A DNA stretch of 64,000 nucleotides, from contig CM064732.1 of the NCBI GenBank assembly GCA_032717465.1, positions 28,978,607-29,042,606 on the forward strand, given 5' to 3'. The DNA is from Coenobita brevimanus (taxonomy: Eukaryota; Arthropoda; Malacostraca; Decapoda; Coenobitidae). The notes beneath the pieces were generated by a model, which worked only from the letters and a program-made list of their open reading frames with translations, was not told the DNA's origin and did not search any database. Both the position numbers and the translations under genes were made by a program. Below are positions 1 through 10,485 of the stretch, one piece after another. The number at the start of each line of letters is the position of its first letter. The stretch's first letter is position 1.

Positions 1-393
1 TTGTATATATTGTGTAGTTTTGTCGGGACGACAAAGGACTAGGGAGAGGGTAGTGTTAAGAAGTGAGATTTGCCAGTTAGGTAGTCAAGCAGCTTCTCGA
101 CGTTTCCCGATGTTTACAGTAGCTTTTTACAGTACGAGTCAATGTTGCCAGTTTGCCTGGTGTTTGTGAGCATAGTTGTATCGTAAGTTATGCATTACTT
201 CTTGTGCTCTTTTTCTTAATAATGTTTTATTTATGTGGTTGCTTGTTAAATTATGTCATTTAACTTAAGTTGTATGCTAAATAATTTACAGTGTTATGTA
301 ATGTAAGAAAACTCTGGCATTTTTTTTGGATATCTCCGAGTTGGCAACTGTTGTTCTCATGGACTGTAGAAAACGCCAGAATATAGGAAGCTT
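1..393. other. Left flank of piggyBac element, no gene seen
   Basis: AT-rich DNA with no long open frame, no recognisable RNA gene and no long simple repeat. It ends at the TTAA that begins the piggyBac element. I see nothing that assigns it to a known repeat. Confidence 0.5.
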
Positions 394-414
394 TTAACCC
401 GTCACGTCCCGAGG
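394..414 (+). repeat. piggyBac left TTAA and terminal inverted repeat
   Basis: TTAA followed by CCCGTCACGTCCCG. It pairs with the inverted motif at 4487-4504, and the same terminal motif begins the derivative at 29185. Confidence 0.9.
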
Positions 415-789
415 TTTTCCGCACCTCCGAGTTCCCCCAGTCCCGAGCCTTTTTGGAAAATTTTTTTTTTGGCTAAAACTTCCGCTTTGGTTGAGAAACG
501 AAGGAAAATCACCAAGAAAGGGCTTACCGTGGTCAATAAGTGGTCAGAACAGGTGAGGTCCCCCGCGCCAGGTATCGTATTCTATCATTGACGTGTCAGG
601 CGCTCACGTTTTCTATGGTAGGGAATACTGGGAGAAACAACACACAACACCTCTATACTTATTGAATTTGAACTAATAAACAATAACAGTAGCAATATAA
701 TGGATTTCAGACACATATATATGAAAAATAAGCATTGTACCATCGCGCGAGCATAGCGAGTTAGGGCCGAGTCATAACATGCTATATGC

Positions 790-1745
790 TAAGTTTCTTG
801 TATCAGTCAACATATCATTTTTTCTAATTGTATACTTCTGTTTCAGTGACATTTTACCATTTTCTACTGTTTGTAAGTGTTTTCAGATGTTCTCATTCAT
901 TATGATGACATGCAGCATAAGTTTAGCGCACATCAGCTTACTAAGCGCACTCGCAATGACTCGTATTACAACATACCCAATTGTTTTATCACTTTCCTAT
1001 TATTTTTCTCTTTACATAGAACCTTTCCTCCACCACTGTAAATGTTTTCAATTATTTACATTCATTACGAGGGCATTTAGCGATATGCTAGCGCATATTC
1101 ACGTAGCAACCACAATCTCAAACACTCGTGTTTCATCTTCTACTTTTTTTATTCACTCCAATTATACTTTCCCACTTATATTACACACGTTTACACCCCT
1201 ATATTGCACTGTACATACTTACTGGCATTATTTATTCAAGTGAGCGTCAGAATATCGCATGAAAATACTCTCGCAATGAATGTTTTGACCAACATAATAC
1301 TCAAACACCTATATACTAATTCTTCACATATATTACACACTTTCCCACTTGTTGAGTTCTATTTTCATTAATACGGGCCTTATTCATTCAACTGAGCGTC
1401 AGGATATCGCATCTCTATACACACGCTATGAATATTTTGACCTAGAATATATTTCAGCACTTACAATAATTTGAACTTATACCCGTTAGCATTTCCAATA
1501 ATAATAATTACATATTTACAGGCCGTATTTATTGCACTGAGCGACAGAATATCGCATCATAAAACCCTCGCTATGTATGTTTCCACTTACAGCATATTTA
1601 TACACTTACATACAATTTTTGCACTTATGTTATACCCGTATGCACTTTATACTAATATTTGGAGATCAACATGACTGATAATTTCACTGAGCGTCTGTTT
1701 GTTGCATTCACGTCATAGTTTCAGCGTCCTATCGCATCCACACCA
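790..1745. repeat. ~150-bp degenerate tandem repeat in piggyBac subterminal region
   Basis: The motif TGAGCGTCAG..ATATCGCAT recurs near 1241, 1393, 1538 and (partly) 1688, a spacing of 145-152 bp. More diverged units (TAGCG...GCAT) lie at about 920 and 1080. Units also share CTCGCAATGA and CACTTATATTACAC-like segments. The open frames here are by-products of the repeat. Confidence 0.75.
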
Positions 1746-1747
1746 TA

Positions 1748-4247
1748 TCAGAATTGCATCAACGTGTGATATTCGCTGAAACATGGGTGAATACAGAGAC
1801 CCACGTCACAGTCCACGCACTCATAGCGGGTGTCCTTCCTCTGTGTCGTGAGTCTCACCCGGGAATTGCTACACACGTGACACCTGCATTGGGGCCTAGG
1901 TCTGTTTGGCTGGGGAGGGATAGGAGTGGGGAAATGGCGGCCGGATATTCTTAGGGGAGTTTGGTCAATAGGGGCAGTGCGGGTGCGATGTTGGGGCCTT
2001 TCAACAGCATAACGTGCAAACATCTCTCTTGTGAGCTCCCTCACAAACCCTTCAAAGGTTTCCTGAACTCCTGTTGTCATGGCATGAAGATGGTGGCAAT
2101 TCAGAGCAGCGATGTCTAGCAAGTGAAAGAACAGTTTCTTATACCACTTCATCGTGGTCCTGGCACACTCTACCGTCGATATCATGGAGTCTGACTGGTC
2201 CACCAGGCGCATGTTTATGTTATAGTCCATGACACACTCTGGTTTCCAAATGTGATGCCTGTTCTCGCTACGGTAATCTACGGAATCAGTACGGTGCATC
2301 AACGGGCGGTGAACCGTTGACAAGAGGCTTACTTCTCTATTGTGGTTCCACAACAGTTGCAAGGATGTTGTTGGCTTTGAAGAAGACAACCTCATTCCTG
2401 GCAAGTTTCCGCCCTACCTTGGTCATGTGATGCCGGTTCACTTTCACGGTTCCACAGACTCCCGTTTCATGCGTGTGAAGATAACGAGCGAGAAGAGGGC
2501 TAGTGTACCAGTTGTCCAGGTAGAGGATGTGACCACGATGAAGGTAGTCTTCTATCATTGTCTTTACCACTGCTCCTGACAGTCCAATACTTCGATCTTC
2601 TATTATGTCTGTCTGTGCACCGGTGTACAAGACTATGTCTTGCACATATCCAGTCCTACAGTCGCACATAACAAAGATCTTGAACCCAAAATGGTGCCTT
2701 GTGCTGGGTATATACTGCCTAAATGAAATACTACCTCTCCACAACACAAGACTCTCGTCTATGACGAGGTCACTATAGGGATAAAATGACGAACGAAAGA
2801 TTTGCCTCAGGTGATCAAAGACCAACCTAATTCGCCTCATTTTATCTGTGTCGTTTGCATTTGCAGGATCATGAGCATCATAGAAATGGAGGCGACTTAG
2901 AATTTGTTGAAACCGATTACGGCTCATCACTTGCCCAAATATTGGGGTAAACATAACAGGGTCCCTTGTCTAGTAAGCAGGAATTCTGTTCTTTCGTATA
3001 ATACCCATCAAAAGGACCAGGGCAAAAAATAGGAACATTTCTGAAAGGGAGACAAGGTAATCATATATGATAGAATGCCTACTCCTTGTTCCCAATCTTT
3101 CACTCTCAAGGCGCTGGGTGCTTGCAAAAAGGTTGGTTTGGTAAACAATCTGCTCCACGAATGCCTCACTAAAAAACAGGTGGAAAAAATCCAACCTGGT
3201 GGAATTACAGTGAATTCCGGGAGCAATGCAGCCAGAGCGCCCCTGCTCAGTGAAGGGGTGAATGAGGAGAGAAAAATCACTCCCATCCTCCCAATTCCAT
3301 CCCACAAATCCCTCATCCCCATCATCCCCATCACCGCCTTCGTCTGGGTGGGGAGGAGATCCTGGTGGGGGAGGTGGGGGAGAAGGAGTGCGGAGGGCTT
3401 CCCCACTGTCACTCCTCTTCCCTCTGCCTTTACCCTTTCCCTTTCCCTTACCCTTACGGCATTGAGGAACATTAGGGGGCTGTGGGGATGAAGTATGGGA
3501 ATATTGGGGAGCATAAGACGTGCTGGGGAGTGGTTCCTCCCCACCTTCCCCCTCTATGACAACACCACGTGATTTTTCACTCACCCTAGCTCGACCATGT
3601 GTTAGGGGATATTGGGGAGCATAAGACGTGCTTGGGAGTGGTTCCTCCCCACCTTCCCCCTCCATCACAACCCCACGTGATACTGAATGCACCCGCACTT
3701 GCCCACATGATACACTCCGCTGCCTCACACTACCTAGGGAGAGCAATGACTCACTCACGTCACTCTCACTTTCCATACTCCTCCCTGCACTTTCCCTTTC
3801 ACTCCCCACTTCCTCCACGGCACTTCCTAAGTCCCCAAACAAAATACTAGGCCCATACCTGCTCGTCTGACGTGGTGTGAGCTCTGGGCCACGATGAGTT
3901 ATTACCTCACGTCCATACCACGTGGCAGCACGTCCCACGACTCCGTCCTCATCCTCATGCTCGTCCTCATCATCGTCATCGAAATCTGGTTCCACATCAC
4001 GTTGCGGCTGGGCATAGGATGTTGCACGTGGTTTCTTGGCCGGCTGCCCATCTCTAGCAGCACAGTAAGTCACGTACTGCCGCTTCCTGGGAGACGGAAC
4101 TTCTTCATCACTGCTGGTGGTTTCTTCCTCCTCTGGCTGCACATAATCTTTATCCACAACCTCGTCATCCAGTGGGGAATCACTGTCACCTGTAAAGGCG
4201 TCCAGGGCGGCTTGAATTTCGCCCTCTGAGAGACCTCTCTTAGCCAT
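1748..4247 (-). pseudogene. piggyBac transposase (DDE_Tnp_1_7 type), one stop and one frameshift
   Basis: Cut-and-paste transposase acting at TTAA sites in the nucleus. The start MAKRGLSEGE (4247) precedes an acidic, Pro/Ser-rich N-terminal half containing a 36-residue duplication (RGVV.EGEGGEEPLPSTSYAP twice; DNA about 3490-3690). The catalytic core shows the three expected acidic motifs: VIDESLVLWRG, LYLDNWYTSPLLA and LVDQSDSM. The C-terminus is a cysteine-rich finger (CRCHVC ... CVDCDVGLC ... C) like the zinc-binding domain of piggyBac proteins. Reading is broken by an in-frame TAG at 2970-2972 (after RIPAY, just before TRDPVMFTPIFG) and by a frame change near 2340-2365. Both are single small lesions, so inactivation looks recent. 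Family assignment is firm; host origin is not implied. Confidence 0.92.
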
Positions 4248-4486
4248 GTCTGAGCAGGACCGTTGCTACCAGGTGAGTGGACGAGTGACGGGTTAGAGCG
4301 GGTTGCGCGGGGTCGCTGAGTGTCCCCGCCTGATGGCAGGTTGGGGAAGGTCATGCGAGGATACGTACCGCAAATCAAGCGCAAAATTTGAAAATTGTCG
4401 AAATTATGCACTTTGCAATTGCACGACGTACTGGTACGTCGCCGGGACTGGCAAATGCAAATTGTTGCAACGTACCCATACGTCGA

Positions 4487-4504
4487 CGGGACGGGGCGGG
4501 TTAA
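4487..4504 (-). repeat. piggyBac right terminal inverted repeat and TTAA
   Basis: On the minus strand it reads TTAACCCGCCCCGTCCCG, which matches the left end at 11 of the 14 bases after TTAA. Confidence 0.9.
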
Positions 4505-4559
4505 AGGGATGGAGAAGAGACTAGAGCAAGTTCAGTTGGTTTTCAGTTCAGTTTGAGCA

Positions 4560-4800
4560 GTGTCAGTGAAGTATGTATATTTTTGGCACTTGTGAAAACA
4601 GTGAAATGTTGTTGGCAAATAATGGTTATTGAAGTTTGTTTATTTTCAGTACTTGTGAAAACAGTGAAGTGTTGTTGGCAAATAGTGGTTATTGAAGTCT
4701 GCATATCATCGGTACCTGTGAAAAATAGGGAATTGTTGTCAAGCATTACGTGTAAATTGCAGTTAGTAAAGTTTGTATAGCTCCAATGCTCGTGAAAACA
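4560..4800 (+). repeat. 63-bp tandem repeat, about 3.5 copies
   Basis: ACTTGTGAAAACAGTGAA recurs at 4588, 4651 and 4714 (diverged), exactly 63 bp apart, with a fourth weaker unit near 4788. Because 63 is a multiple of three, frames stay open across it and give 21-residue repeats on both strands. I see no evidence that it is translated. Confidence 0.8.
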
Positions 4801-4876
4801 GTGAAGCTGGAAAGCATAAGTACTTGGAAAATAATGCCAGTGAACTTAAGAAGCCAGTGTTTATTCGCCACGCTTG

Positions 4877-5190
4877 AGCTGATCTTGTATACTGTACACC
4901 TAAGGGCTGACCATGGGAAGAATAACTCACTGGACAATGTCCTTCCTCTACTGTACTACTGCTGTTGGAGCCTGTGGCAGTGTGAGATGTGGACGTAACA
5001 CTAAATCAGCTGAGGCGTTGTAAATAAGCAGTGGCTTCTTAAGTTCACTGTCTTTATTTACAGTGCTTCAGCTGATCTTGTGTACTGTACACCTAAAGGC
5101 TGACCATGTGAAGAACAATTCACTGGGGAACGTCCTTCCTGTACTGTACTACTGCTGTTGGAGCCTGTGGCAGTGTGAGGTGGGGACTCA
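4877..5190 (+). repeat. Direct repeat, two ~120-bp units 193 bp apart
   Basis: Unit 1 (4877-4995) and unit 2 (5070-5188) both run from AGCTGATCTTGT.TACTGTAC through CTGTACTACTGCTGTTGGAG to GGCAGTGTGAG, with scattered substitutions. This is probably a segmental tandem duplication. No element family recognised. Confidence 0.8.
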
Positions 5191-6000
5191 ACATTACAGT
5201 AGGCAAGCCTTGCATTTCCTTTCCTCGCTCTTGAGGCACAAGCTGTTATGCTGAGTTCCATCATCATCGTATTTCTTATCGCCATCATCATCGTCATCAT
5301 TCAAACCTTAATCATTACTTTTACCTCGTCTAAAAGATGTTGTGAGGTAAATGGATATATAGTCAATCCCCCCCCCCCCACGCACACACACATACTCTCT
5401 TCCTCATCTCTCAAACCTCTCGCCACCCACTCTATTTTGCTTTCCTTCCTGCCTGATCTTTAGCAATACATTTGCGTTCCCTTTCTAATCTATGGTTCAC
5501 TTCGTTCAACATTTTTGTCCAAACACACATTCGCCCCAGACACATTCACCTCGTAAAATTTTTTATCGTGATGTACGTGTTGATGCAAACTGTCCACTTG
5601 ACTGAAAGTGTTTATCTTTAGCTGAGTTAAATCATGTGTACCTAACCTTTCACAGAGAGGGGTCTCACCTAAACTAAATCAAACCGTTTATGGGAATCAA
5701 ACAATATAAGCCTGTTATCACACTAAAGGTGGAAACTTTTCATGACCCCTTCACTGCGAGGGTCTCAGCCTGAAAAAAATCATGTAACAGTGACAAGAAC
5801 GAGAATATAAAGAGTCGTCTCAGGGGACAGGATTAATGGGGGTTGTTTCTAACCCGTGAAATACCGGATCTCTTCTAACCTGCTTGAAATCGTCCGACTA
5901 TAACAAGAAACAGAAAAATGAGCTGTGTACGTACAGTAATGAAGGGGATGAAATGAGATTCTTTTTTCTTTCTCCTTATAGCTCGTTTGGTTATTCTGGC
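5191..6000. other. Intergenic, short simple repeats only
   Basis: Contains a short (CAT)n/ATC-rich patch (about 5262-5300) and a C10 run near 5370. Otherwise unremarkable AT-rich DNA with no supported gene. Confidence 0.5.
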
Positions 6001-6004
6001 TGAT

Positions 6005-6246
6005 TTCATTTCATTCATTCATTGCCAGACGCCATGTATTCCAGACGGGGTGACGAAGGGCTTAGAGTTAATTGTTTTACGGGGAGGGGCACTAATCCTC
6101 CACCAACCCCACTTGACACGTAGGGATGCCAGCAGCATCTGGTGTTCCCAGGCGGTCACCCATCCAAGTACTAACCAGACCCAACGTTGCTTAACTTCGT
6201 TGATCGGACGGGAAGCGGTGTACTCAACGTGGTATGGCTGATTTAC
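6005..6246 (-). mobile_element. 5S rRNA-headed SINE with LINE-matching 3' tail
   Basis: Read on the minus strand, the order is a 5S rRNA-like head (6246-6127), a ~65-bp body (6126-6062), then a tail ending GGCGTCTGGCAAT followed by (GAAT)n (about 6040-6005). The body segment GGGTTGGTGGAGGATTAGTG...CCCCGTAAAA is nearly the same as the 5' end of the RTE-like LINE at 50216-50265. The tail GGCGTCTGGCAAT matches the 3' end of LINE copy C (61266-61278) and resembles the ends of copies A and B. The structure fits a Pol III-transcribed SINE mobilised by that LINE. No target-site duplication could be read with confidence. Confidence 0.78.
6127..6245 (-). rRNA. 5S rRNA-like sequence (SINE head, probably not a functional gene)
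   Basis: On the minus strand the sequence contains GCCATACCACGTTGAG, GTTAAGCAACGTTGG and TTAGTACTTGGATGGGTGAC then CGCCTGGGAA. These are the conserved 5S stretches that include the internal Pol III promoter (box A and box C). The first ~8 bases do not match usual 5S, and substitutions are spread through the rest. There is no poly-T terminator directly after it; the sequence runs on into the SINE body. I therefore read it as a retroposed 5S-derived head rather than a working 5S gene. An isolated diverged 5S gene is the alternative. Confidence 0.75.
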
Positions 6247-6507
6247 CAAGGTAAATTGTTGAGAATACCAGCATTTATCCTTCCTAACCTCATCTGGTCA
6301 CACAAGTTTGCACTCAGATTTCCTTCACGTTTCTCATTTTCCTCCTTTCATCTTCTTTCTTCCTCTCTTCTTCTTCTTCTTCCTTCTTTGCCTGTTTTCT
6401 ATCTCCTCTCCTTTCCATCCACTCCTTCATACCCCACATTACCTGCATTCAACCTTCTCCTTGCCTATACATCCCATTCCCTTTACCTACACGCTTTTTC
6501 CGCCCCT

Positions 6508-6516
<9 letters not shown>

Positions 6517-6588
<72 letters not shown>
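6517..6588. repeat. (CT)n then (TA)n microsatellite
   Basis: Uninterrupted CT dinucleotides to about 6543, then TA from 6545 to 6587, within a pyrimidine-rich stretch (about 6330-7090). Confidence 0.95.
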
Positions 6589-6589
<1 letters not shown>

Positions 6590-7091
6590 ATCTCTCCCCT
6601 TCCTCTTCTTCTTCTTCTTCCTACTGCATCAGGATTTCCTTATTGGCTTCTTTTTCCTCTAGCCCTTCTTTCTTGAACGTGCCTACGTTGATCTCCTCTT
6701 CTTCCACTTCTCCTGTTTCACCATCTCCCCTTCACCATGTTCTTCCACATCCTCCTCCTCCTCCTCCTCCTTGTCATGCTTATTTTTTATCTTTTCTTTC
6801 ATACATTTAGTGCTGTGTCCTTCACATTACGAATCCCATTCCTTCTCTACCACAATATTCTCTCCATCCCTCTCATGATACTTCTTTCCTTCTACAGTGT
6901 TCCACCATCTTGTTTCTTTCGTCTGGATCCCCTTCTTCCATTCTTTCCTCATACTTTCTTTCTTCCTTACAGTTCTCTGTCTTCCGCATTTCAACTTCTT
7001 ATCATCGACACCTCTTCTTCTTTTATCGCACCTCTTGTTCATCCCAACCCTCTCTTTAGTCATGTCCCTATTCCCCCTTCCCCTTCCTTTT

Positions 7092-7094
<3 letters not shown>

Positions 7095-7169
<75 letters not shown>

Positions 7170-7275
7170 ATAGATAGATAGATATAGATAGATAGATTGA
7201 TTGATTGATAGATATGTTGATAGATAAAGAGATACGTAGATAGATATAGATATAGACTGATAGATAGATATAGAT
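7095..7275. repeat. (TA)n followed by (GATA)n microsatellite
   Basis: TA repeats run from about 7095 to 7163, then GATA/GATT tetranucleotides to about 7275. The tetranucleotide resembles the 3' tail of the RTE-like LINE in this window, but no LINE sequence adjoins it. Confidence 0.93.
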
Positions 7276-7549
7276 ATACTGGGTGTTAAGCTGACGTTTA
7301 TAATACACATATGATTATTTTATCATTTCTAGTATAAAAACCGTGTCGAATCTGTGGGATTTAATAATTTTGATTCCCTTATTGGGACTGTAAAGAAGGG
7401 TTACATTTTATTACCCTTAAGATAAATAAAGTTAAATTTTGATGCTGTTGCTGTTGTTAAAAAAATAGCGTGTTCATATCATACTGTTGTCGTAAAATAG
7501 AAACTTCAGTGGAATTCATAGTCTGCTGCTGTGGACTATGGCGGCAAAG

Positions 7550-8488
7550 TTTCACTGTGCTTCTTTCAACTCTCTTTTCCCTTGACTACTTCTGTTTCAT
7601 TAGTTCTTTCATTCTACTTTCTTTCCTGTTCTTATTCCCAAAGCCTTAACGTTTAAAATCTCGCCACTTTTACTTCCTTACCCATTCATACCCATTCCTC
7701 TCCTTTACTCTCTACCTCTTCCTTCTCTACCCGTTCTCCACCTATTCTTCCTCTCTGATTTCTCTTCCCACTCCCCTTTCCTCCCACTTCTTTTCCTCGT
7801 CTTCCCGCATTACTCGTTCACTTTCGCCTCCCCGTCTCTACCTCTCCCCTTCATCTCCTCCCTTTCGTCTTCGTCTCCATCTCATCTCCCTCCCCCCCCC
7901 TCTCTCTCTCTCTCCTTTTGTGTATTCCTACCTCACCTCCTGATTTGTTCTCCCTACCCTCTCCTCTCTTTCCCTATCCGATAGTCGGTAGTCCATCCTC
8001 CCTCCTTCTACTTCTTTCTCATCCTCTTCTCTTTCCCCTTTGTCCTCTCCCCTTTCCCATTCCTTCGGTAGCCTGCTCTGTCTCCTCTCTCCCATCTCCT
8101 CTCAACTTTCTTTTCCCTCTGCGGCATGCAGTTCTGTCTCCATTTGACCAAATTTCTTCACTCTCTCCTCCTTCTTCTTCTACTACTACTACTACAACTA
8201 TCAGTACTACTTTTACACTGCAACTCCCATCTCCATCTTCATCTCTTCCCTAAATTCTCTCCTCTTTCCTACTCCTCCTTCTCCTTTTCCTTATGCTATT
8301 ATTATTTCTACTACTGCTACAACTACTACTACTTTTACTACTATAATCACCAGTACAACTACTATACAACTACTCCATTCTCTATCTTCATCCCGTCCCT
8401 ACCCTCTCTCATCTTTCCTACTCCTCTTCCTCCTCCTCCACTCCCTCCTCCTCTTCTCATTTTCCATCATCATCATGGTCTTCTACTT

Positions 8489-8528
<40 letters not shown>

Positions 8529-8650
8529 CCGACATCCTTCCCTTTCAAACTGGTACTCCCTTTCCTCCTCTTCCTTTCCAACACTAACCATTCTTTGCTC
8601 TCCTACCTCTCACATCTTTCCTACCTCCTGCATCCCGCAAATTCCATTCT
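7550..8650. repeat. Pyrimidine-rich tract with (CAT)n
   Basis: About 1.1 kb in which the plus strand is dominated by C and T, with trinucleotide patches (CTT, TAC) and a clean (CAT)n block at 8489-8528. Long open frames here are compositional. No gene supported. Confidence 0.85.
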
Positions 8651-8651
8651 T

Positions 8652-8653
<2 letters not shown>

Positions 8654-8725
<72 letters not shown>
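8654..8725. repeat. (TA)n microsatellite flanking SINE-like element
   Basis: About 36 uninterrupted TA units that abut the 5' end of the ~510-bp element at 8726. Confidence 0.95.
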
Positions 8726-8727
<2 letters not shown>

Positions 8728-9239
8728 TGGTAGGTGGGGGCGCTCACCATCCACTCACTCGATGTAGTGCTGCTCTGGGGTGTCTGCCCTTTGCTCTCCT
8801 GCATCCTTCTCTCCTCCCATCCTCTTCTATCATTCTCTCCTTCATTCGTTCCTTGTCCTTCTGCCTACGGTTGACTTTAGACTCTCTCTTCTGTCTTTCC
8901 TTCCTTCATTCTTTCCTCTTCCTTCTGCCTGTGGGTGACTCTACACTGAGTGACAAGCCAAATGGTTTCCTGTACACCATGAAACCATTCACTACGCTGG
9001 GTGGTAACCATATAACCAAATTTTGGTGCCTGGTGGTTTAATGGGTAATTGTTGTGCTCCAGTCGGATTGACCCGGTGAAGGTTTATATCCAAGGGGTGG
9101 TTGGGGTTGATTGCTCATGTAATGCCACTCAGGGATGAGTGAGGCTGGTCACTCTCATCTTAAATGTCTGGGCCAACTGCCTAGCCCAGGGCTCCTACGC
9201 TCCTCATGGGAAAATGTAGGATTCGATGATGGACGGATG

Positions 9240-9240
<1 letters not shown>
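8726..9240 (+). mobile_element. ~510-bp SINE-like repeat, copy 1
   Basis: It begins GTGGTAGGTGGGGGCGCTC and ends near GGATTCGATGATGGACGG. A second full copy lies in reverse orientation at 16000-16505, so the ends are defined by comparison. Within it, near 9028-9095, are a good Pol III A-box (TGGTTTAATGG) and, about 45 bases on, a degenerate B-box (GGTTTATATCC), as in a tRNA-derived SINE. The first ~290 bp are pyrimidine-rich and contain an internal duplication (CTTCTGCCT..GGTGACT). Having the promoter-like part in the middle is odd; the unit may be a composite. (TA)n flanks both sides. Confidence 0.75.

Positions 9241-9300
<60 letters not shown>
9241..9300. repeat. (TA)n microsatellite
   Basis: TA array directly 3' of the SINE-like element. 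Confidence 0.95.
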
Positions 9301-9303
<3 letters not shown>

Positions 9304-9399
9304 TTTCTCCCAGCTTCAGTAAGATCAAGAGGCAGACTAAAAAAATTACCGCCAGATCCGGCCAAAAGCGGGATAGCCGCCGTTAGAAAGCGGTAGATT

Positions 9400-9401
<2 letters not shown>

Positions 9402-9456
<55 letters not shown>
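9402..9456. repeat. (GA)n-(GT)n microsatellite
   Basis: GA units to about 9430, followed directly by GT units. Confidence 0.95.
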
Positions 9457-9462
<6 letters not shown>

Positions 9463-9625
9463 TCCTGACCTTTCAAGGTTAACACCGACGGCAGCTAATT
9501 TCCTGCTCTCGCTTAACTTTCTCTTTTATTCTTTGACTTTTTTCTCTCATTCGATTTTTTCTCACTTCCTATAATATATGATGTTTCGTGTTTTATTATT
9601 TTTTTTTGGATACCCAAGTTTGACA

Positions 9626-9629
<4 letters not shown>

Positions 9630-9685
<56 letters not shown>
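9630..9685. repeat. (CT)n microsatellite
   Basis: Uninterrupted CT units. The Arg-Glu repeat open frames on the opposite strand come from this array. Confidence 0.95.
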
Positions 9686-9689
<4 letters not shown>

Positions 9690-9739
9690 AATAAATTTTG
9701 TACTGTGTATGCGTGCATAAGGAAATCCGACCTGACTTT

Positions 9740-9815
9740 GTATATATATATATATATATATGAAGGCTCTGTGGTACGGTGGTAGAGTGTGTTTCGTACA
9801 TGGGGGGGGAGCAGG
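9740..9815 (+). mobile_element. (TA)n plus fragment of tRNA-derived SINE
   Basis: After a (TA)n run (9740-9761), the sequence CTCTGTGGTACGGTGGTAGAG..GTTTCGTACATG resembles the first ~45 bases of the SINE at 16759 (CCCTGTGGTACAGTGGTAAAG). It keeps the A-box-like part only, and the match stops at a run of G. Read as a severely 3'-truncated copy. Confidence 0.6.
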
Positions 9816-9934
9816 AGAGACAAGATAACCTACCAAACAGAGCTTCAGAAGCAATCTCCATTAAGTGGCTCAGTACGACTGCTTGTTTTAAATTTCTCGT
9901 TGCCTTATCCAAGTAATCAAATTTAGTTTATATG

Positions 9935-10485
9935 GCCGTTGACTATCTCATGCTTGACTCACGGTAGTCTCGTAACTGACGAATGATGACCTTGTGGTTG
10001 ACTAGTGACCTCATGATTGACGACTGGTGGTATCGTGGTCGACAACTGGTGGTCTTGTGGTTCAAGAATCGTAGTATTACGGTCGACGACTGGTGGTCTC
10101 GTGGTTGATGTCTGCTAGTCTCGTGGTTGACGACTGGTGGTCTCGTGGTTTATAACTGATGGTGTCGTGGTTGTCGACTAGCGGTCTATTGGTTGACGGC
10201 TGGTAGTCTTGTGGTTAACGACTGGTGGTCTCGTGGTCGGCAGCTGGTAGTATCGTGGTTCATGAATGGTGGTATCGTGGTCGACAACTGGTGGTCTCTT
10301 GGTTGACGACTGATGGTCTCGTGGTCCAAGAGTGGTAGTCTCCTGGTTGACCACTGGTCTTTTGGTTGACGACTGGTGGTCTTGTGGTTGACGACTGTTG
10401 GTCTCGTGGTTGATGACTGGTGATCTCGTTGTTGACGCCTGGTGGTTTCGTGGCTGACGACCGGTGGTCTTGTGGTTACCAGTGT
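9935..10485 (+). repeat. 22-bp minisatellite, about 24 degenerate copies
   Basis: The consensus unit is TGGTGGTCTCGTGGTTGACGAC, tiled through the interval with frequent substitutions at C/T and G/A positions. Twenty-two is not a multiple of three and TGA occurs in each unit, so it is not coding. Unlike the dinucleotide arrays, it is a complex-sequence tandem repeat. Confidence 0.88.

Larger units (their letters stand above)
394..4504 (-). mobile_element. piggyBac DNA transposon, complete ends, inactivated
   Basis: The element is bounded by TTAA at 394-397 and TTAA at 4501-4504, the target duplication characteristic of piggyBac. Next to these are matching termini: CCCGTCACGTCCCG at the left and, read on the minus strand, CCCGCCCCGTCCCG at the right. 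Between them a minus-strand transposase occupies 1748-4247. The distal region (790-1745) is a tandem array. A deletion derivative of the same family lies at 29185-29937, sharing the terminal motif and the subterminal T-run followed by GGCT. The coding region has one stop and one frameshift, so this copy is probably not autonomous now. Confidence 0.93.

Noticed and set aside
779..1674. Open frames of 154 and 67 codons left of the piggyBac transposase
   Set aside because: They lie in the ~150-bp tandem array of the element and do not contain a recognisable protein; frames follow the repeat.
6187..6810. 207-codon frame starting in the 5S-like sequence
   Set aside because: Runs through 5S-like sequence and (CT)n/(TA)n; not a plausible protein.
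9935..10485. CRISPR-like or coding repeat
   Set aside because: Units are directly tandem with no unique spacers, and contain a stop in each unit.
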